Below are positions 17,444-25,481 of a stretch of 27,115 nucleotides of DNA, one piece after another. The notes beneath the pieces were generated by a model. That model was not told where the DNA came from, made no database searches, and worked only from the letters and a program-made list of their open reading frames with translations. The stretch is from an uncultured Flavobacteriales bacterium (GTDB lineage: Bacteria > Bacteroidota > Bacteroidia > Flavobacteriales_E > Vicingaceae). The translations under genes and the position numbers were made by a program. The stretch lies in NCBI GenBank assembly GCA_937925525.1, contig CALALS010000044.1, forward strand, positions 1 through 27,115, in the 5' to 3' direction. Each line of letters starts with the position of its first letter. Position 1 is the stretch's first letter.

Positions 17444-19083
17444 ATTTTTCATCAATGACTTTTAAAGTTTTCTTATTCACAAACATAATGATATGTTTAC
17501 TTTCTTGTGAGCCTGCTAAAGAAGCAGATTTAATCTTGCATAACGGAAAAATATATACCGTTAACGAAAGCTTTGAAATAGCTGAAGCGATTGCCATTAA
17601 AGATGGGAAAATAATAGCCATAGGAGCAGAAAGAGAAATAATGAATAAATACTCTGCCAAAGAGGTTGTCGACTTACAAGACAAAACGGTTTATCCCGGA
17701 TTTATTGATGCCCATAGCCACTTTGTGGGGTATGCCCTTCACCTATCTAATGTAGATTTAACGCAAACCAGTTCTTTTGAAGAAGTTATTCAAGCATTAA
17801 TAAAATACAACAATGAAAATGATTCCGAGTGGATTATGGGTAGAGGTTGGGACAATACTAAATGGGAAAACAAAAATTTTCCAACGAATGCTGTTTTAGA
17901 TAGTTTGTTTCCTGATAAACCTGTTTGGATAAAGAGGGTTGACGGACATGTGGGACTTGCCAATTCCAAGACTTTGCAGTTGGCCAACATAGATTTGAAT
18001 ACAACATCTAACGGTGGAGAAATTGTAAAAATTGACGGAAAATTAAGTGGTATTTTGGTAGATAAACCAATGGATAAAGTAGAAGAGATAATTCCCCTAC
18101 CTTCTAAAGAATGGCTAGAAAAAGCATTGTTGAAAGCTCAGGAAAATTGCTTTAAAGCCGGTTTAACAACGGTTACGGATGCCGGATTAACAAAGCGAGA
18201 AATTGAGGTTATTGATGAACTTCAGAAATCAGGTAAGCTTAAAATGAAAGTATATGCCATGCTTACAGATAATGAAGAAAATTTAACTCACTATCTGAAT
18301 GTCGGACCTTATAAAACAGACAGACTAAATGTTTGCTCATTTAAGTTTTATGCTGATGGTGCGCTAGGCTCAAGAGGAGCTTGCTTGTTGCACCCCTATT
18401 CCGATATGGAAAACCATTACGGCAAACTTCAAAATCCAATTACTCACTATCAGGAATTTGCGCAACAACTTTATGATAAAGGTTTTCAAATGAATACTCA
18501 TTGCATTGGCGATTCAGCTGTACGATTGATGATAAAAGTGTATGCAAATGTATTGAAATCAACGAATGATAAACGCTGGAGAATAGAGCATGCGCAGGTA
18601 GTAAATAAAAATGATTTTAATTTATTTTCTGAATATACCATCATTCCATCTGTACAACCAACACATGCCACTTCAGATATGCGATGGGCAGAGGAGAGAT
18701 TAGGAGAGGAAAGAATACATGGGGCGTATGCTTACCAAAGCTTATTAAAACAAAACGGATTAATAGCCTTAGGAACAGATTTCCCGGTTGAGAATATATA
18801 TCCTTTAGAAACTTATTATGCGGCTGTGGAAAGAAAAGATAAAACAGGCAATCCTTCTGACGGTTTTATGAAAGATGAGGCATTAACTCCTGAACAAACA
18901 TTAAGAGGAATGACCATTTGGGCGGCTATTGCAAGCTTTGAAGAAAATGAAAAGGGAAGTTTAGAAGTAGGTAAAATGGCGGATATGGTCATTCTGGATA
19001 AAGATATTTTAAAATTATCCGGCACAAAAATTCTGGAAACAAAAACCCTTTCTACCTACGTGAACGGAGAAAAAGTTTATTGA
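17431..19083 (+). CDS. YtcJ-like amidohydrolase lipoprotein (Amidohydro_3)
   Basis: A 550-aa metal-dependent hydrolase. The N-terminus is a lipoprotein signal with lipobox LLSC (Cys at residue 26), so it is exported and lipid-anchored; an in-frame ATG at 17455 gives a shorter signal and avoids the 13-bp overlap with the upstream gene. Metal ligands fit the family: HSH in GFIDAHSHF (about 90-98), NTHCIGD (about 356-362), RIEHAQ (about 384-389) and GTDFPVEN (about 449-456). WIMGRGWDNTKW is typical of the YtcJ group, whose substrates are mostly unknown amides. It ends 1 bp before the ElaA-like gene. Confidence 0.88.
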   Translation: MQKIDFSSMTFKVFLFTNIMICLLSCEPAKEADLILHNGKIYTVNESFEIAEAIAIKDGKIIAIGAEREIMNKYSAKEVVDLQDKTVYPGFIDAHSHFVGYALHLSNVDLTQTSSFEEVIQALIKYNNENDSEWIMGRGWDNTKWENKNFPTNAVLDSLFPDKPVWIKRVDGHVGLANSKTLQLANIDLNTTSNGGEIVKIDGKLSGILVDKPMDKVEEIIPLPSKEWLEKALLKAQENCFKAGLTTVTDAGLTKREIEVIDELQKSGKLKMKVYAMLTDNEENLTHYLNVGPYKTDRLNVCSFKFYADGALGSRGACLLHPYSDMENHYGKLQNPITHYQEFAQQLYDKGFQMNTHCIGDSAVRLMIKVYANVLKSTNDKRWRIEHAQVVNKNDFNLFSEYTIIPSVQPTHATSDMRWAEERLGEERIHGAYAYQSLLKQNGLIALGTDFPVENIYPLETYYAAVERKDKTGNPSDGFMKDEALTPEQTLRGMTIWAAIASFEENEKGSLEVGKMADMVILDKDILKLSGTKILETKTLSTYVNGEKVY

Positions 19084-19084
19084 T

Positions 19085-19534
19085 ATGGAATTAACCTACA
19101 CCTTAAAACCTTTTTCAGATTTAACACTAGAAGAGTTATATGAACTACTGCGCTTGCGCTCCGAAATATTTGTGGTGGAACAAACTTGTATTTATCAAGA
19201 CATAGATAGACTTGACTATAATTATTTTCATGTGCTAGGAAAAAATGAGAATGACCAACTGATTTCTTATGCTAGAGTTTCACCATCTGATGAAAATGAG
19301 AATGTGAAAATTGGAAGGGTAGTAGTGGATAATAATTTCAGAGGGCAGGATTTGGGTAAAGAATTAATGGAAAAAACCATGGAGTTAGTGGTTGAAAGTT
19401 TTAACGTAAAATCCTTTTCTTTATCCGGGCAATATCATCTTAAAAAGTTTTATAATGATTTGGGATTTATTGAAAAAGGTGAGCAATATTTAGAAGACGG
19501 AATTCCACACATTTATATGATTAAGCAGATTTAA
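19085..19534 (+). CDS. ElaA-like GNAT acetyltransferase
   Basis: A 149-aa GNAT protein of the ElaA group. It opens with FSDLTLEELYELLRLRSEIF and VEQTCIYQDIDRLD, both characteristic of ElaA. The acetyl-CoA-binding loop is KIGRVVVDNNFRGQDLGKEL (75-94), followed by FYNDLGF. The substrate of this group is not firmly known. It lies 1 bp after the amidohydrolase and 1 bp before the DUF2797 gene, so the three are one transcription unit. Confidence 0.9.
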   Translation: MELTYTLKPFSDLTLEELYELLRLRSEIFVVEQTCIYQDIDRLDYNYFHVLGKNENDQLISYARVSPSDENENVKIGRVVVDNNFRGQDLGKELMEKTMELVVESFNVKSFSLSGQYHLKKFYNDLGFIEKGEQYLEDGIPHIYMIKQI

Positions 19535-19535
19535 C

Positions 19536-20357
19536 ATGGAATATACAGGAAACTTACGAAAAATGGCAGTTTCTCTTGATGAGAAAAATGTAGCACAATA
19601 TAAAATGTTGCTGTACGATATTTTAGAGCCAAAGTACGAAGTACCTATGAATGAATTAGTAGGGAAAGACATTTCTTTGCGATTTGAACATGAAATTCAT
19701 TGTGTGGTTTCCGGAAAAAAAATAAAAAAAGCTTATGGTGAAGGAATGGACTTCAACGTATGGAGAAAGTCGCCATTGGCTGTGGAGAGCATTATCCGAC
19801 CTGAATTAAGCCAAATACATTTAGGAATTGCATTACGAGATAAAGAGTGGGAAGAGAAAAACCATTTGCAACCGCACCATGTTTATTTAGCACAAGGTGG
19901 CGGAATTAAAGTGGGTGTGACGCGTAAAACTCAGGTGCCTTCTCGTTGGATTGACCAGGGAGCAGTAAAAGCTTTAATTATTGCAGAAACTCCTTATCGT
20001 CAGGCAGCAGGTTTAATAGAAGTAGCGCTAAAAGACCATATTGCCGATAAAACCAATTGGCGGAAAATGCTAAAAAATGAAATCAATAGAGCTATTGACT
20101 TAACTCAAATACGAGAAATGCTATTGCCTAAAGTTCCGGCAGAGTTAAGTCAATATTTAATTAATGATAAAGAAGTAGTTAATATTGCCTATCCCGTAAT
20201 TATGTATCCGGAAAAAGTGAATTCGTTAAAGTTTGACAAAGAGCCTACTATTAACAAGCGATTGGTGGGCATAAAAGGGCAATATTTAATTTTTGAAGAC
20301 GGAAGTGTAATTAATATAAGGAGCCACACTGCTTACAAAGTCACGCTTGAATTTTAA
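19536..20357 (+). CDS. DUF2797 family protein, cysteine-poor variant
   Basis: A 273-aa protein recognised as DUF2797 from IHCVVSGKKIKKAYGEG (54-70), SIIRPELSQIHLGIALRD (85-102), HVYLAQGGGIKVGVTRKTQV (115-134) and RWIDQGAVKALI (137-148), then DKTNW. Its biochemical role is unknown to me. Many members carry a Cys-rich zinc-like patch (CVNCGKK, GFCYPCF, C near IIRPELC). Here those positions read CVVSGKK, GMDFNVW and IIRPELS, leaving only C56. The long C-terminal part after about 210 is also poorly conserved. It is the last gene of the run that begins at 15434. Confidence 0.85.
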   Translation: MEYTGNLRKMAVSLDEKNVAQYKMLLYDILEPKYEVPMNELVGKDISLRFEHEIHCVVSGKKIKKAYGEGMDFNVWRKSPLAVESIIRPELSQIHLGIALRDKEWEEKNHLQPHHVYLAQGGGIKVGVTRKTQVPSRWIDQGAVKALIIAETPYRQAAGLIEVALKDHIADKTNWRKMLKNEINRAIDLTQIREMLLPKVPAELSQYLINDKEVVNIAYPVIMYPEKVNSLKFDKEPTINKRLVGIKGQYLIFEDGSVINIRSHTAYKVTLEF

Positions 20358-20406
20358 ATTTTCATGAAGTAATTCTTATCAAGTGTTTTCAAATCACTAA
20401 ATTTTA

Positions 20407-20414
20407 TATCTTTA
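20407..20414 (+). promoter_or_regulatory. Candidate -7 box upstream of the 87-aa gene
   Basis: TATCTTTA matches TAnnTTTG at seven of eight positions, 28 nt before the ATG at 20443, in an 85-bp gap. A TTTT-rich stretch lies at the -33 distance but no exact TTTG. Confidence 0.3.
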
Positions 20415-20442
20415 TGCTTCAAATTGTAACACTTAGTAGAAA

Positions 20443-20706
20443 ATGACAAAAGAAGAATTTGTAAAAGCATTAAAAGATGTTTTTTGGAAATACGACAAAA
20501 AGCAATTAAGAAAAGCGGATTCAATTGCTGATACTTTTGCGGGAAAAGAAGCGGAAGTTTTTAATCATCTTTACAAGAAATACAGAATTCCTGTAGAAAA
20601 AAGAATTCCTGCGTTTGTAAAAGCTGCTCCTAAAAAAGTAGAAGCACCTGTAGTGGAAAACACAGAAGAATCTGCTGAAGAAACAAATACACCTACAGAA
20701 GAATAA
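20443..20706 (+). CDS. Small basic protein with acidic tail, unknown function
   Basis: An 87-aa protein. Residues 1 to about 55 are predicted helical and basic (EFVKALKDVFWKYDKKQLRK), and the last 20 are strongly acidic and Thr/Glu-rich. There is no signal peptide or membrane segment, so it is cytoplasmic. I do not recognise the family. It has its own upstream promoter-like box and is followed after 23 bp by the secreted zinc enzyme gene. Its clear codon structure and helix periodicity support a real gene. Confidence 0.7.
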   Translation: MTKEEFVKALKDVFWKYDKKQLRKADSIADTFAGKEAEVFNHLYKKYRIPVEKRIPAFVKAAPKKVEAPVVENTEESAEETNTPTEE

Positions 20707-20729
20707 ACTCAATCATAAAATAATTTCCT

Positions 20730-21722
20730 TTGAGAAATAAAGTTATCATAACCAGCATCTTTTTAGTGCTGGTTTATTTTTTCTCTAATTTTCAGAATAT
20801 CTATTCTTGGGGATTTTTCGGACACAAGCGCATCAACCGAATGGCGGTTTTTACGCTCCCTCCCGAAATGATTACCTTTTATAAATATCATATTGAATAC
20901 ATTACCGAAAATGCCGTAAATCCTGATAAGAGAAGGTATGCGGTAGAAGGTGAAGCGCCCAGACATTATATCGATATTGATGTTTACGCACCCGAAGGAG
21001 CTAATCCGTTTGATTCTATGCCCAGAAAATGGTACGATGCCGTTGCAAAATATACAGAAGATACTTTACAAGCTTACGGTATAGTTCCTTGGCATATTGA
21101 CGTAATGGTGAAACGATTAACCCAAGCGTTTAAAGACAAAGACTTAGACAGAATACTTTTTTTAAGTGCTGATTTGGGACATTATGTGGGCGATTCTCAT
21201 GTGCCGTTGCATACTACCGTAAACTATAACGGGCATTTAACCAACCAAAGAGGCATACATGCTTTTTGGGAATCTAGAGTGCCGGAACTAAATGCCGATG
21301 ATTACGATTACTTTGTGGGAAGAGCCAAATACATTAAAAATCCGTTAGATTATGCTTGGGAAACGGTGGAAGAAAGCCATTGGCAAAAAGATTCTGTTTT
21401 AAAATTTGAAAAAGAACTGAGTGAAGAATTTTCTCCTGACCAAAAATATGTGTTTGAAACCAGAGGAACCGTTACCATGAAACAATATTCACAGCCGTTT
21501 TCTGATGCCTATGATAAAAAACTGAACGGTATGGTAGAGCGCAAACTAAGGAAATCCATTATTGCGGTGGGGAGTTTTTGGTACACCGCCTGGGTAGATG
21601 CCGGACAGCCTGACTTAACCTCATTACTCAACCAAAAAGTTTCCGAAAAATTTAAAGAAGAAATAGAAGAACTTAATAAGAAATACGAAGCAGGCAAAAT
21701 TCACGGAAGAGACCATGAGTAA
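20730..21722 (+). CDS. Secreted S1/P1-nuclease / zinc phospholipase C-like enzyme
   Basis: A 330-aa exported protein. The start is TTG at 20730, needed to include a full signal peptide that ends before W27 (YSWGFFGHK). Mature enzymes of this family use the N-terminal Trp as a zinc ligand, and the right residues follow: H32, H79/D82 (APRHYIDID), H151/D155 in ADLGHYVGDSHVPLH, H161 and H177/E181 in GIHAFWES. So the trinuclear zinc centre of the S1/P1 nuclease and phospholipase C fold looks complete. It probably cleaves phosphodiesters outside the cytoplasm, for phosphate or nucleotide scavenging. The C-terminal tail is a short charged helix, with no T9SS domain. Confidence 0.87.
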   Translation: MRNKVIITSIFLVLVYFFSNFQNIYSWGFFGHKRINRMAVFTLPPEMITFYKYHIEYITENAVNPDKRRYAVEGEAPRHYIDIDVYAPEGANPFDSMPRKWYDAVAKYTEDTLQAYGIVPWHIDVMVKRLTQAFKDKDLDRILFLSADLGHYVGDSHVPLHTTVNYNGHLTNQRGIHAFWESRVPELNADDYDYFVGRAKYIKNPLDYAWETVEESHWQKDSVLKFEKELSEEFSPDQKYVFETRGTVTMKQYSQPFSDAYDKKLNGMVERKLRKSIIAVGSFWYTAWVDAGQPDLTSLLNQKVSEKFKEEIEELNKKYEAGKIHGRDHE

Positions 21723-21725
21723 AAT

Positions 21726-21750
21726 GTCATGCTGAGCGGAGTCGAAGCAT
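21726..21750. repeat. REP-like palindromic extragenic element
   Basis: GTCATGCTGAGCGGAGTCGA followed by AGCAT has inverted ends ATGCT (21729-21733) and AGCAT (21746-21750). I recognise this sequence type as a short repeat scattered through intergenic DNA of Bacteroidota. It lies exactly between two convergent genes and may act as a bidirectional terminator or RNA stabiliser. Only one copy is in the window. Confidence 0.6.
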
Positions 21751-22037
21751 TACTCTTTTACAAAGACAAAAATTTCTTCGTTTTCCTTTTTCATTAAATA
21801 CTTTTCACGGGCATACTTTTCAAGCTTTACAGGGTCGTGAAGTAAAGCCTCTAGCTCATCTCTGGTGTAAATAACTTCCTGCTCGTAAAAATCTTTATCC
21901 TCTTCCAGTTGATTGATTTCCTGCTTGAATTCGTAATGGCGGATAAAGTTGTTTTGGTCAAAAAAGAAAAGCCATACAAATACCGCTATAGAGGTAAGTA
22001 TATATTTGTTTTTGATATACGGCCAGTATTTTTTCAC
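21750..22037 (-). CDS. Septum formation initiator DivIC/FtsB
   Basis: A 95-aa cell-division protein if started at GTG 22037: MKKYWPYIKNKY, one membrane helix (about YILTSIAVFVWLFFF), a coiled coil with FKQEINQLEEDKDFYEQEV, and the conserved DPVKLEKYAREKYLMKK region. It is expected to sit in the divisome with FtsL/FtsQ. A TTG at 22055 gives six more residues, but it is upstream of a perfect -7 promoter box, so the GTG start is preferred. It converges on the zinc-enzyme gene, with the stop at the end of the palindromic repeat. Confidence 0.88.
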   Translation of the reverse strand: MKKYWPYIKNKYILTSIAVFVWLFFFDQNNFIRHYEFKQEINQLEEDKDFYEQEVIYTRDELEALLHDPVKLEKYAREKYLMKKENEEIFVFVKE

Positions 22038-22041
22038 AGTA

Positions 22042-22072
22042 CAAAAATAGAGCAATTAGGAAAAATACTAAA
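22042..22072 (-). promoter_or_regulatory. Candidate promoter for divIC with near-leaderless start
   Basis: Minus strand: TTTA (22069-22072), 19-nt spacer, TATTTTTG (22042-22049), a perfect TAnnTTTG. The box ends 4 nt before the GTG start, so transcription would begin at or next to the start codon, implying a leaderless or very short-leader mRNA. Confidence 0.5.
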
Positions 22073-22246
22073 CGGCTATTACTAAAGTTATTTACCATGG
22101 GAGGTTAATTACCTTAAATTAGTTGCACAAATTCTAAAAACCCGCTAACTTGAGATAACTATTGATAAAAGTAATTAAAACAACTCTTAGCTTTTTTGTT
22201 GTACGCAGTGTGAGACGTGCGCAAAGGATTAGCACAAGAATTATGT

Positions 22247-22254
22247 TATTTTTG
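22247..22254 (+). promoter_or_regulatory. Candidate -7 box for the two-gene membrane cassette
   Basis: TATTTTTG is a perfect TAnnTTTG, 44 nt before the ATG at 22299. No TTTG lies at -33; the spacer upstream instead has an unusually GC-rich stretch (about 22202-22223). The 22056-22298 gap otherwise shows no gene that I can support. Confidence 0.4.
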
Positions 22255-22298
22255 TACAGTAATTGTATCAATTTAAATAATTCTTCGTTAATTAGAGT

Positions 22299-22532
22299 AT
22301 GAAAAAGAGAATAGAAATAGCAAAAAACACTAAAAGATTTAGCTTTATTGAGTTGTTTCTCCCTATCTTAGCTGATATCCTACAAATCAATTCTGAAGCA
22401 GATACAAAAGAAGTTTCTAATAATGCATGGAATCTAGTAGATGATGCTGATGAGTATGATAAAGTAATCGAAAAAATTGAATCTTCTAGAAAAGATCCTA
22501 AGCAGGATCAGAATATAGTCTACATCAAGTAA
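22299..22532 (+). CDS. Small cytoplasmic protein of an unrecognised two-gene cassette
   Basis: A 77-aa protein, basic at the N-terminus (MKKRIEIAKNTKRF) and acidic after residue 33 (NLVDDADEYDKVIEKIE). A hydrophobic run FIELFLPILADIL may be an amphipathic helix rather than a membrane segment. I do not recognise the family. It is followed after 4 bp by the 377-aa membrane protein, so the two are translated from one message. There is no helix-turn-helix signature, so a repressor or antitoxin is not indicated. Confidence 0.6.
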   Translation: MKKRIEIAKNTKRFSFIELFLPILADILQINSEADTKEVSNNAWNLVDDADEYDKVIEKIESSRKDPKQDQNIVYIK

Positions 22533-22536
22533 GACA

Positions 22537-23670
22537 ATGGAAGTTTCTCTCGGTATATATGCATTAATATGTATACTTTTTTACATTGTAATACCTGGGT
22601 ATATCTTTAGAAGGTTTTATTTTAATGGAGAGTTTTCTAAACAATTATCATTTACGTCAAATTCGACAACCAATTTATTCTCGTCAATTTTTATTGGTGT
22701 TTTAATTCAACTAGCTGTTGTATTAGTTTATAATTTATGCGCATCAACACCAATAGATTTAGAAGGAATTCTAAATGCGTTTGACTCAAATTTCATTTCA
22801 AGTACTCCTGCTAACAACACTGAAAACATTGATCAAATTTCAAAATTTGACGGCATATCGGACGAACTGTTTAAAGCTTATTTACCTTATCTAGGATTGA
22901 TATATATGATATCCGGTACTGTTGGATTTTTCCTTAGCAAACTCATTTATATCACAAAAATAGATGCAACCACAAAGTTGTTCAGGTTTAAAAATGAATG
23001 GCATTATCTTCTTTCAGGAAGAATATTATTCTTCTCAAAAATGAAATCTGCTTCTGGCAACCCCAACAAGCTAAAGGTAATTTATTCATATGTCGATGTT
23101 CTAATTGCAGACACTGATGGAACCACTCAGCTCTATTCTGGATTTGTAGCGGATTATGAGTTAAATCATTTGGATATAAGTAAGTTAGAAAAGTTGCACC
23201 TCATCAAAACAGAACGTTGGAAACTTAATGAAGATGGAACTAGATCACGAAAAAATATTCCTGGTAACTTGCTCACAATTAAGGGTGAAAGAATTATAAA
23301 CTTGAACAGCACATATGTCTGTGAGCGTGAAGAAGATAGAGTGCACAGGGTGTTTAAGCGAAAAAGATTATTACTTCTTATTACACAGATAATTTCTGCT
23401 TGCATCTTTTTATTTGTTCTATTCTCTTTCATTTTCAGTTTCAATATTTTTGGATCAGAATGGTATGATAGCATTCTAAAAAAATCATGGTGGGAAAAAT
23501 TGCTCATACTCTATACTATTAATATTGGAGTTGGATTTATTACTCCTTTTACTATAGAAGCTGATGATGACGGAAATGATAGAATTGAATTTATTGGGAG
23601 GCTTCCTATTATAGTCAAAGCAATACTTCTTGGACTTCTAGTTACCATATTGATCTGCATCAATAAATAA
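22537..23670 (+). CDS. Polytopic membrane protein with central soluble domain, unknown
   Basis: A 377-aa protein. Membrane segments are visible near residues 7-25, 47-68, 116-138, 283-308, 322-337 and 356-374. Between helices 3 and 4 lies a soluble domain of about 140 residues with alternating strands (for example YVDVLIADTDGTTQLYSGFV), which resembles a small beta-barrel or SH3-like fold. I do not recognise a catalytic motif. The C-terminal membrane part contains an acidic loop, IEADDDGNDRIEF. By eye it uses more CTN leucine and TCA serine codons than its neighbours, which hints at transfer. It forms a unit with the 77-aa gene 4 bp upstream. Confidence 0.65.
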   Translation: MEVSLGIYALICILFYIVIPGYIFRRFYFNGEFSKQLSFTSNSTTNLFSSIFIGVLIQLAVVLVYNLCASTPIDLEGILNAFDSNFISSTPANNTENIDQISKFDGISDELFKAYLPYLGLIYMISGTVGFFLSKLIYITKIDATTKLFRFKNEWHYLLSGRILFFSKMKSASGNPNKLKVIYSYVDVLIADTDGTTQLYSGFVADYELNHLDISKLEKLHLIKTERWKLNEDGTRSRKNIPGNLLTIKGERIINLNSTYVCEREEDRVHRVFKRKRLLLLITQIISACIFLFVLFSFIFSFNIFGSEWYDSILKKSWWEKLLILYTINIGVGFITPFTIEADDDGNDRIEFIGRLPIIVKAILLGLLVTILICINK

Positions 23671-23683
23671 CTGCGTATAATAC

Positions 23684-23703
23684 TACCTATAAAAGATAGG
23701 GTA
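23684..23703 (+). terminator. Weak hairpin after the cassette
   Basis: TACCTAT (23684-23690), a 5-nt loop, then ATAGGGTA (23696-23703) can pair with one bulge. No U-tract follows, so termination activity is uncertain. The rest of the 23671-23850 gap holds no gene that I can support and presumably the promoter of the T9SS protein. Confidence 0.3.
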
Positions 23704-23850
23704 ACATCAAGACTCAAGAAAAAGCCCTACTTTTCATATACGAGACCGTTATCGCAACCTTACAACTGACCAACATCATTTTTCAATTGTAACATAAGTT
23801 ACTTTTTAGGTGAAGCAACATGTTTACTTTGGTCAACAAAATTAGTAAGA

Positions 23851-25452
23851 ATGAAAAAAGTATTATTTATAATTGGCTTGTCTTTGTTGGCACAACTTGG
23901 GTTTTCACAAGGTAATTTTAATTACAATGTATTGTTGGAGCCAATTAGTGTTCCTAATCTGCAAGGTTTGCATTCTTATGTATTTGCTCAACACAATGGT
24001 AAATGGCTTTTAATTGGCGGCAGAAAAGACGGAGTACATGCTCGTCAGCCTTTTGCAGCATTTCCTCAAAGTCAAAATAATACCATTATTTATGTAGTAG
24101 ATGTAAATGCTAAGCAAGTTTGGTCAGCATCTTTATCCACTTTACCAACAGGCATTCAGGAGCAGCTTCAATCTACCAATATGAACTTTTATCAGGACGG
24201 AGATTCGCTATATATTATAGGTGGTTATGCTTATTCTGCCACTGCAACCGGTCATATTACCTTTGCTAATTTAACATCTGTAAATGTTTCGGGTGTTATT
24301 AATGCAATTGTAAATAATACTTCTATCTCTCCTTATTTTAAACAAATTACCGATAATAATTTTGCGGTTACAGGCGGTCAATTAGGAAAAATAGGAAACA
24401 CATTTTATTTAGTGGGCGGTCATCGTTTTGACGGACAGTACAATCCTATGGGAAATCCAACCTATACCCAAACTTACACCAATCAAATCAGAAAATTTAC
24501 CATTAATAATAGCGGTTCTCAGCTTAGCTATTCAAATTATTCAGCAATTACGGATGCTGTTCATTTAAGAAGAAGAGATTATAATTTATTACCGCAAATA
24601 TTCCCTGATGGTTCAGAAGGCTATACCATTTCTTCAGGTGTTTTTCAATCTACCGTAAACTTGCCTTTTCTTTATCCGGTAGATATTACTGTTAGCGGCT
24701 ATGTGCCTCATACTGGTTTTAATCAATACTTAAGTAATTATCATAGTGCTAAAGCTTGTTTGTATGATAGTGTGGCTAATAATATGCACTCTATTTTCTT
24801 TGGTGGAGTGAGCCAATATTATTATCAAAACGGAACATTAATTCAAGATAATCAGGTGCCATTTGTAAAAACCATTAGCCGATTAACTAGATTGGCTGAT
24901 AGTACATTGTTGGAGTTTCAAATGCCAATGGAAATGCCTGCTTTAAAGGGAGCAAGTGCCGAATTTATTCCAAATGAAAATTTACCGCATTACAGCAATG
25001 AGGTAATTAAGCTAAGTGCCATTAATCAAGACACTATTTTAATTGGTCATATTTTTGGTGGAATTTCAAGCCCAAGTCTTAATCCGTTTAGCGCTAATCA
25101 AACCAGCACAACTTCAGCCGATACTACTATTTATGCTGTAAAACTGATTAAAAATACTACCGTAGGAGAGTTTAAGATTAATGGAAACAATCCTTATAAA
25201 TTTGAAATTTTCCCTAACCCTACCAATAAGGAAGTAAATCTTACTTATAACTTAAACAAAAATGTAGAGGTTCATTATTTAATTTCAAATACATTGGGAC
25301 AGCTTATAAGTAAAGGAAAGTTTGAAACAGCTCAAATAGGAGAAAACAATCAGCAATTAGAGTTAGGCGAAAACATTGGTGCTCAGCTATTATTTGTGAC
25401 CTTAATTTTTGATAATAAATACTTTGTGACCAAAAAAATTACTAAAAAATAG
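23851..25452 (+). CDS. T9SS-exported Kelch-like propeller protein
   Basis: A 533-aa secreted protein. The signal peptide is MKKVLFIIGLSLLAQLGFSQ. Kelch-type blades carry GG motifs at about 51-60 (WLLIGGRKDG), 121 (LYIIGGY), 185 (FYLVGGHRFDG), 315 (SIFFGGVSQ) and 400 (IGHIFGGIS). The last 85 residues are a type A Por secretion/T9SS C-terminal sorting domain: FEIFPNPTNKEVNLTYNL, NTLGQLISKG and a final basic TKKITKK. It is therefore exported through the outer membrane and anchored or released. The ligand is unknown. Two small genes for a Cys-motif membrane protein and a His-rich lipoprotein follow. Confidence 0.87.
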   Translation: MKKVLFIIGLSLLAQLGFSQGNFNYNVLLEPISVPNLQGLHSYVFAQHNGKWLLIGGRKDGVHARQPFAAFPQSQNNTIIYVVDVNAKQVWSASLSTLPTGIQEQLQSTNMNFYQDGDSLYIIGGYAYSATATGHITFANLTSVNVSGVINAIVNNTSISPYFKQITDNNFAVTGGQLGKIGNTFYLVGGHRFDGQYNPMGNPTYTQTYTNQIRKFTINNSGSQLSYSNYSAITDAVHLRRRDYNLLPQIFPDGSEGYTISSGVFQSTVNLPFLYPVDITVSGYVPHTGFNQYLSNYHSAKACLYDSVANNMHSIFFGGVSQYYYQNGTLIQDNQVPFVKTISRLTRLADSTLLEFQMPMEMPALKGASAEFIPNENLPHYSNEVIKLSAINQDTILIGHIFGGISSPSLNPFSANQTSTTSADTTIYAVKLIKNTTVGEFKINGNNPYKFEIFPNPTNKEVNLTYNLNKNVEVHYLISNTLGQLISKGKFETAQIGENNQQLELGENIGAQLLFVTLIFDNKYFVTKKITKK

Positions 25453-25481
25453 AAATAAAACAATTACTTTTGGCTTTAACA

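Noticed and set aside
22299..23670. The two-gene cassette as a toxin-antitoxin module
   Set aside because: The small protein has no DNA-binding signature, and the partner is a large polytopic protein; size and domains do not fit a known TA type.
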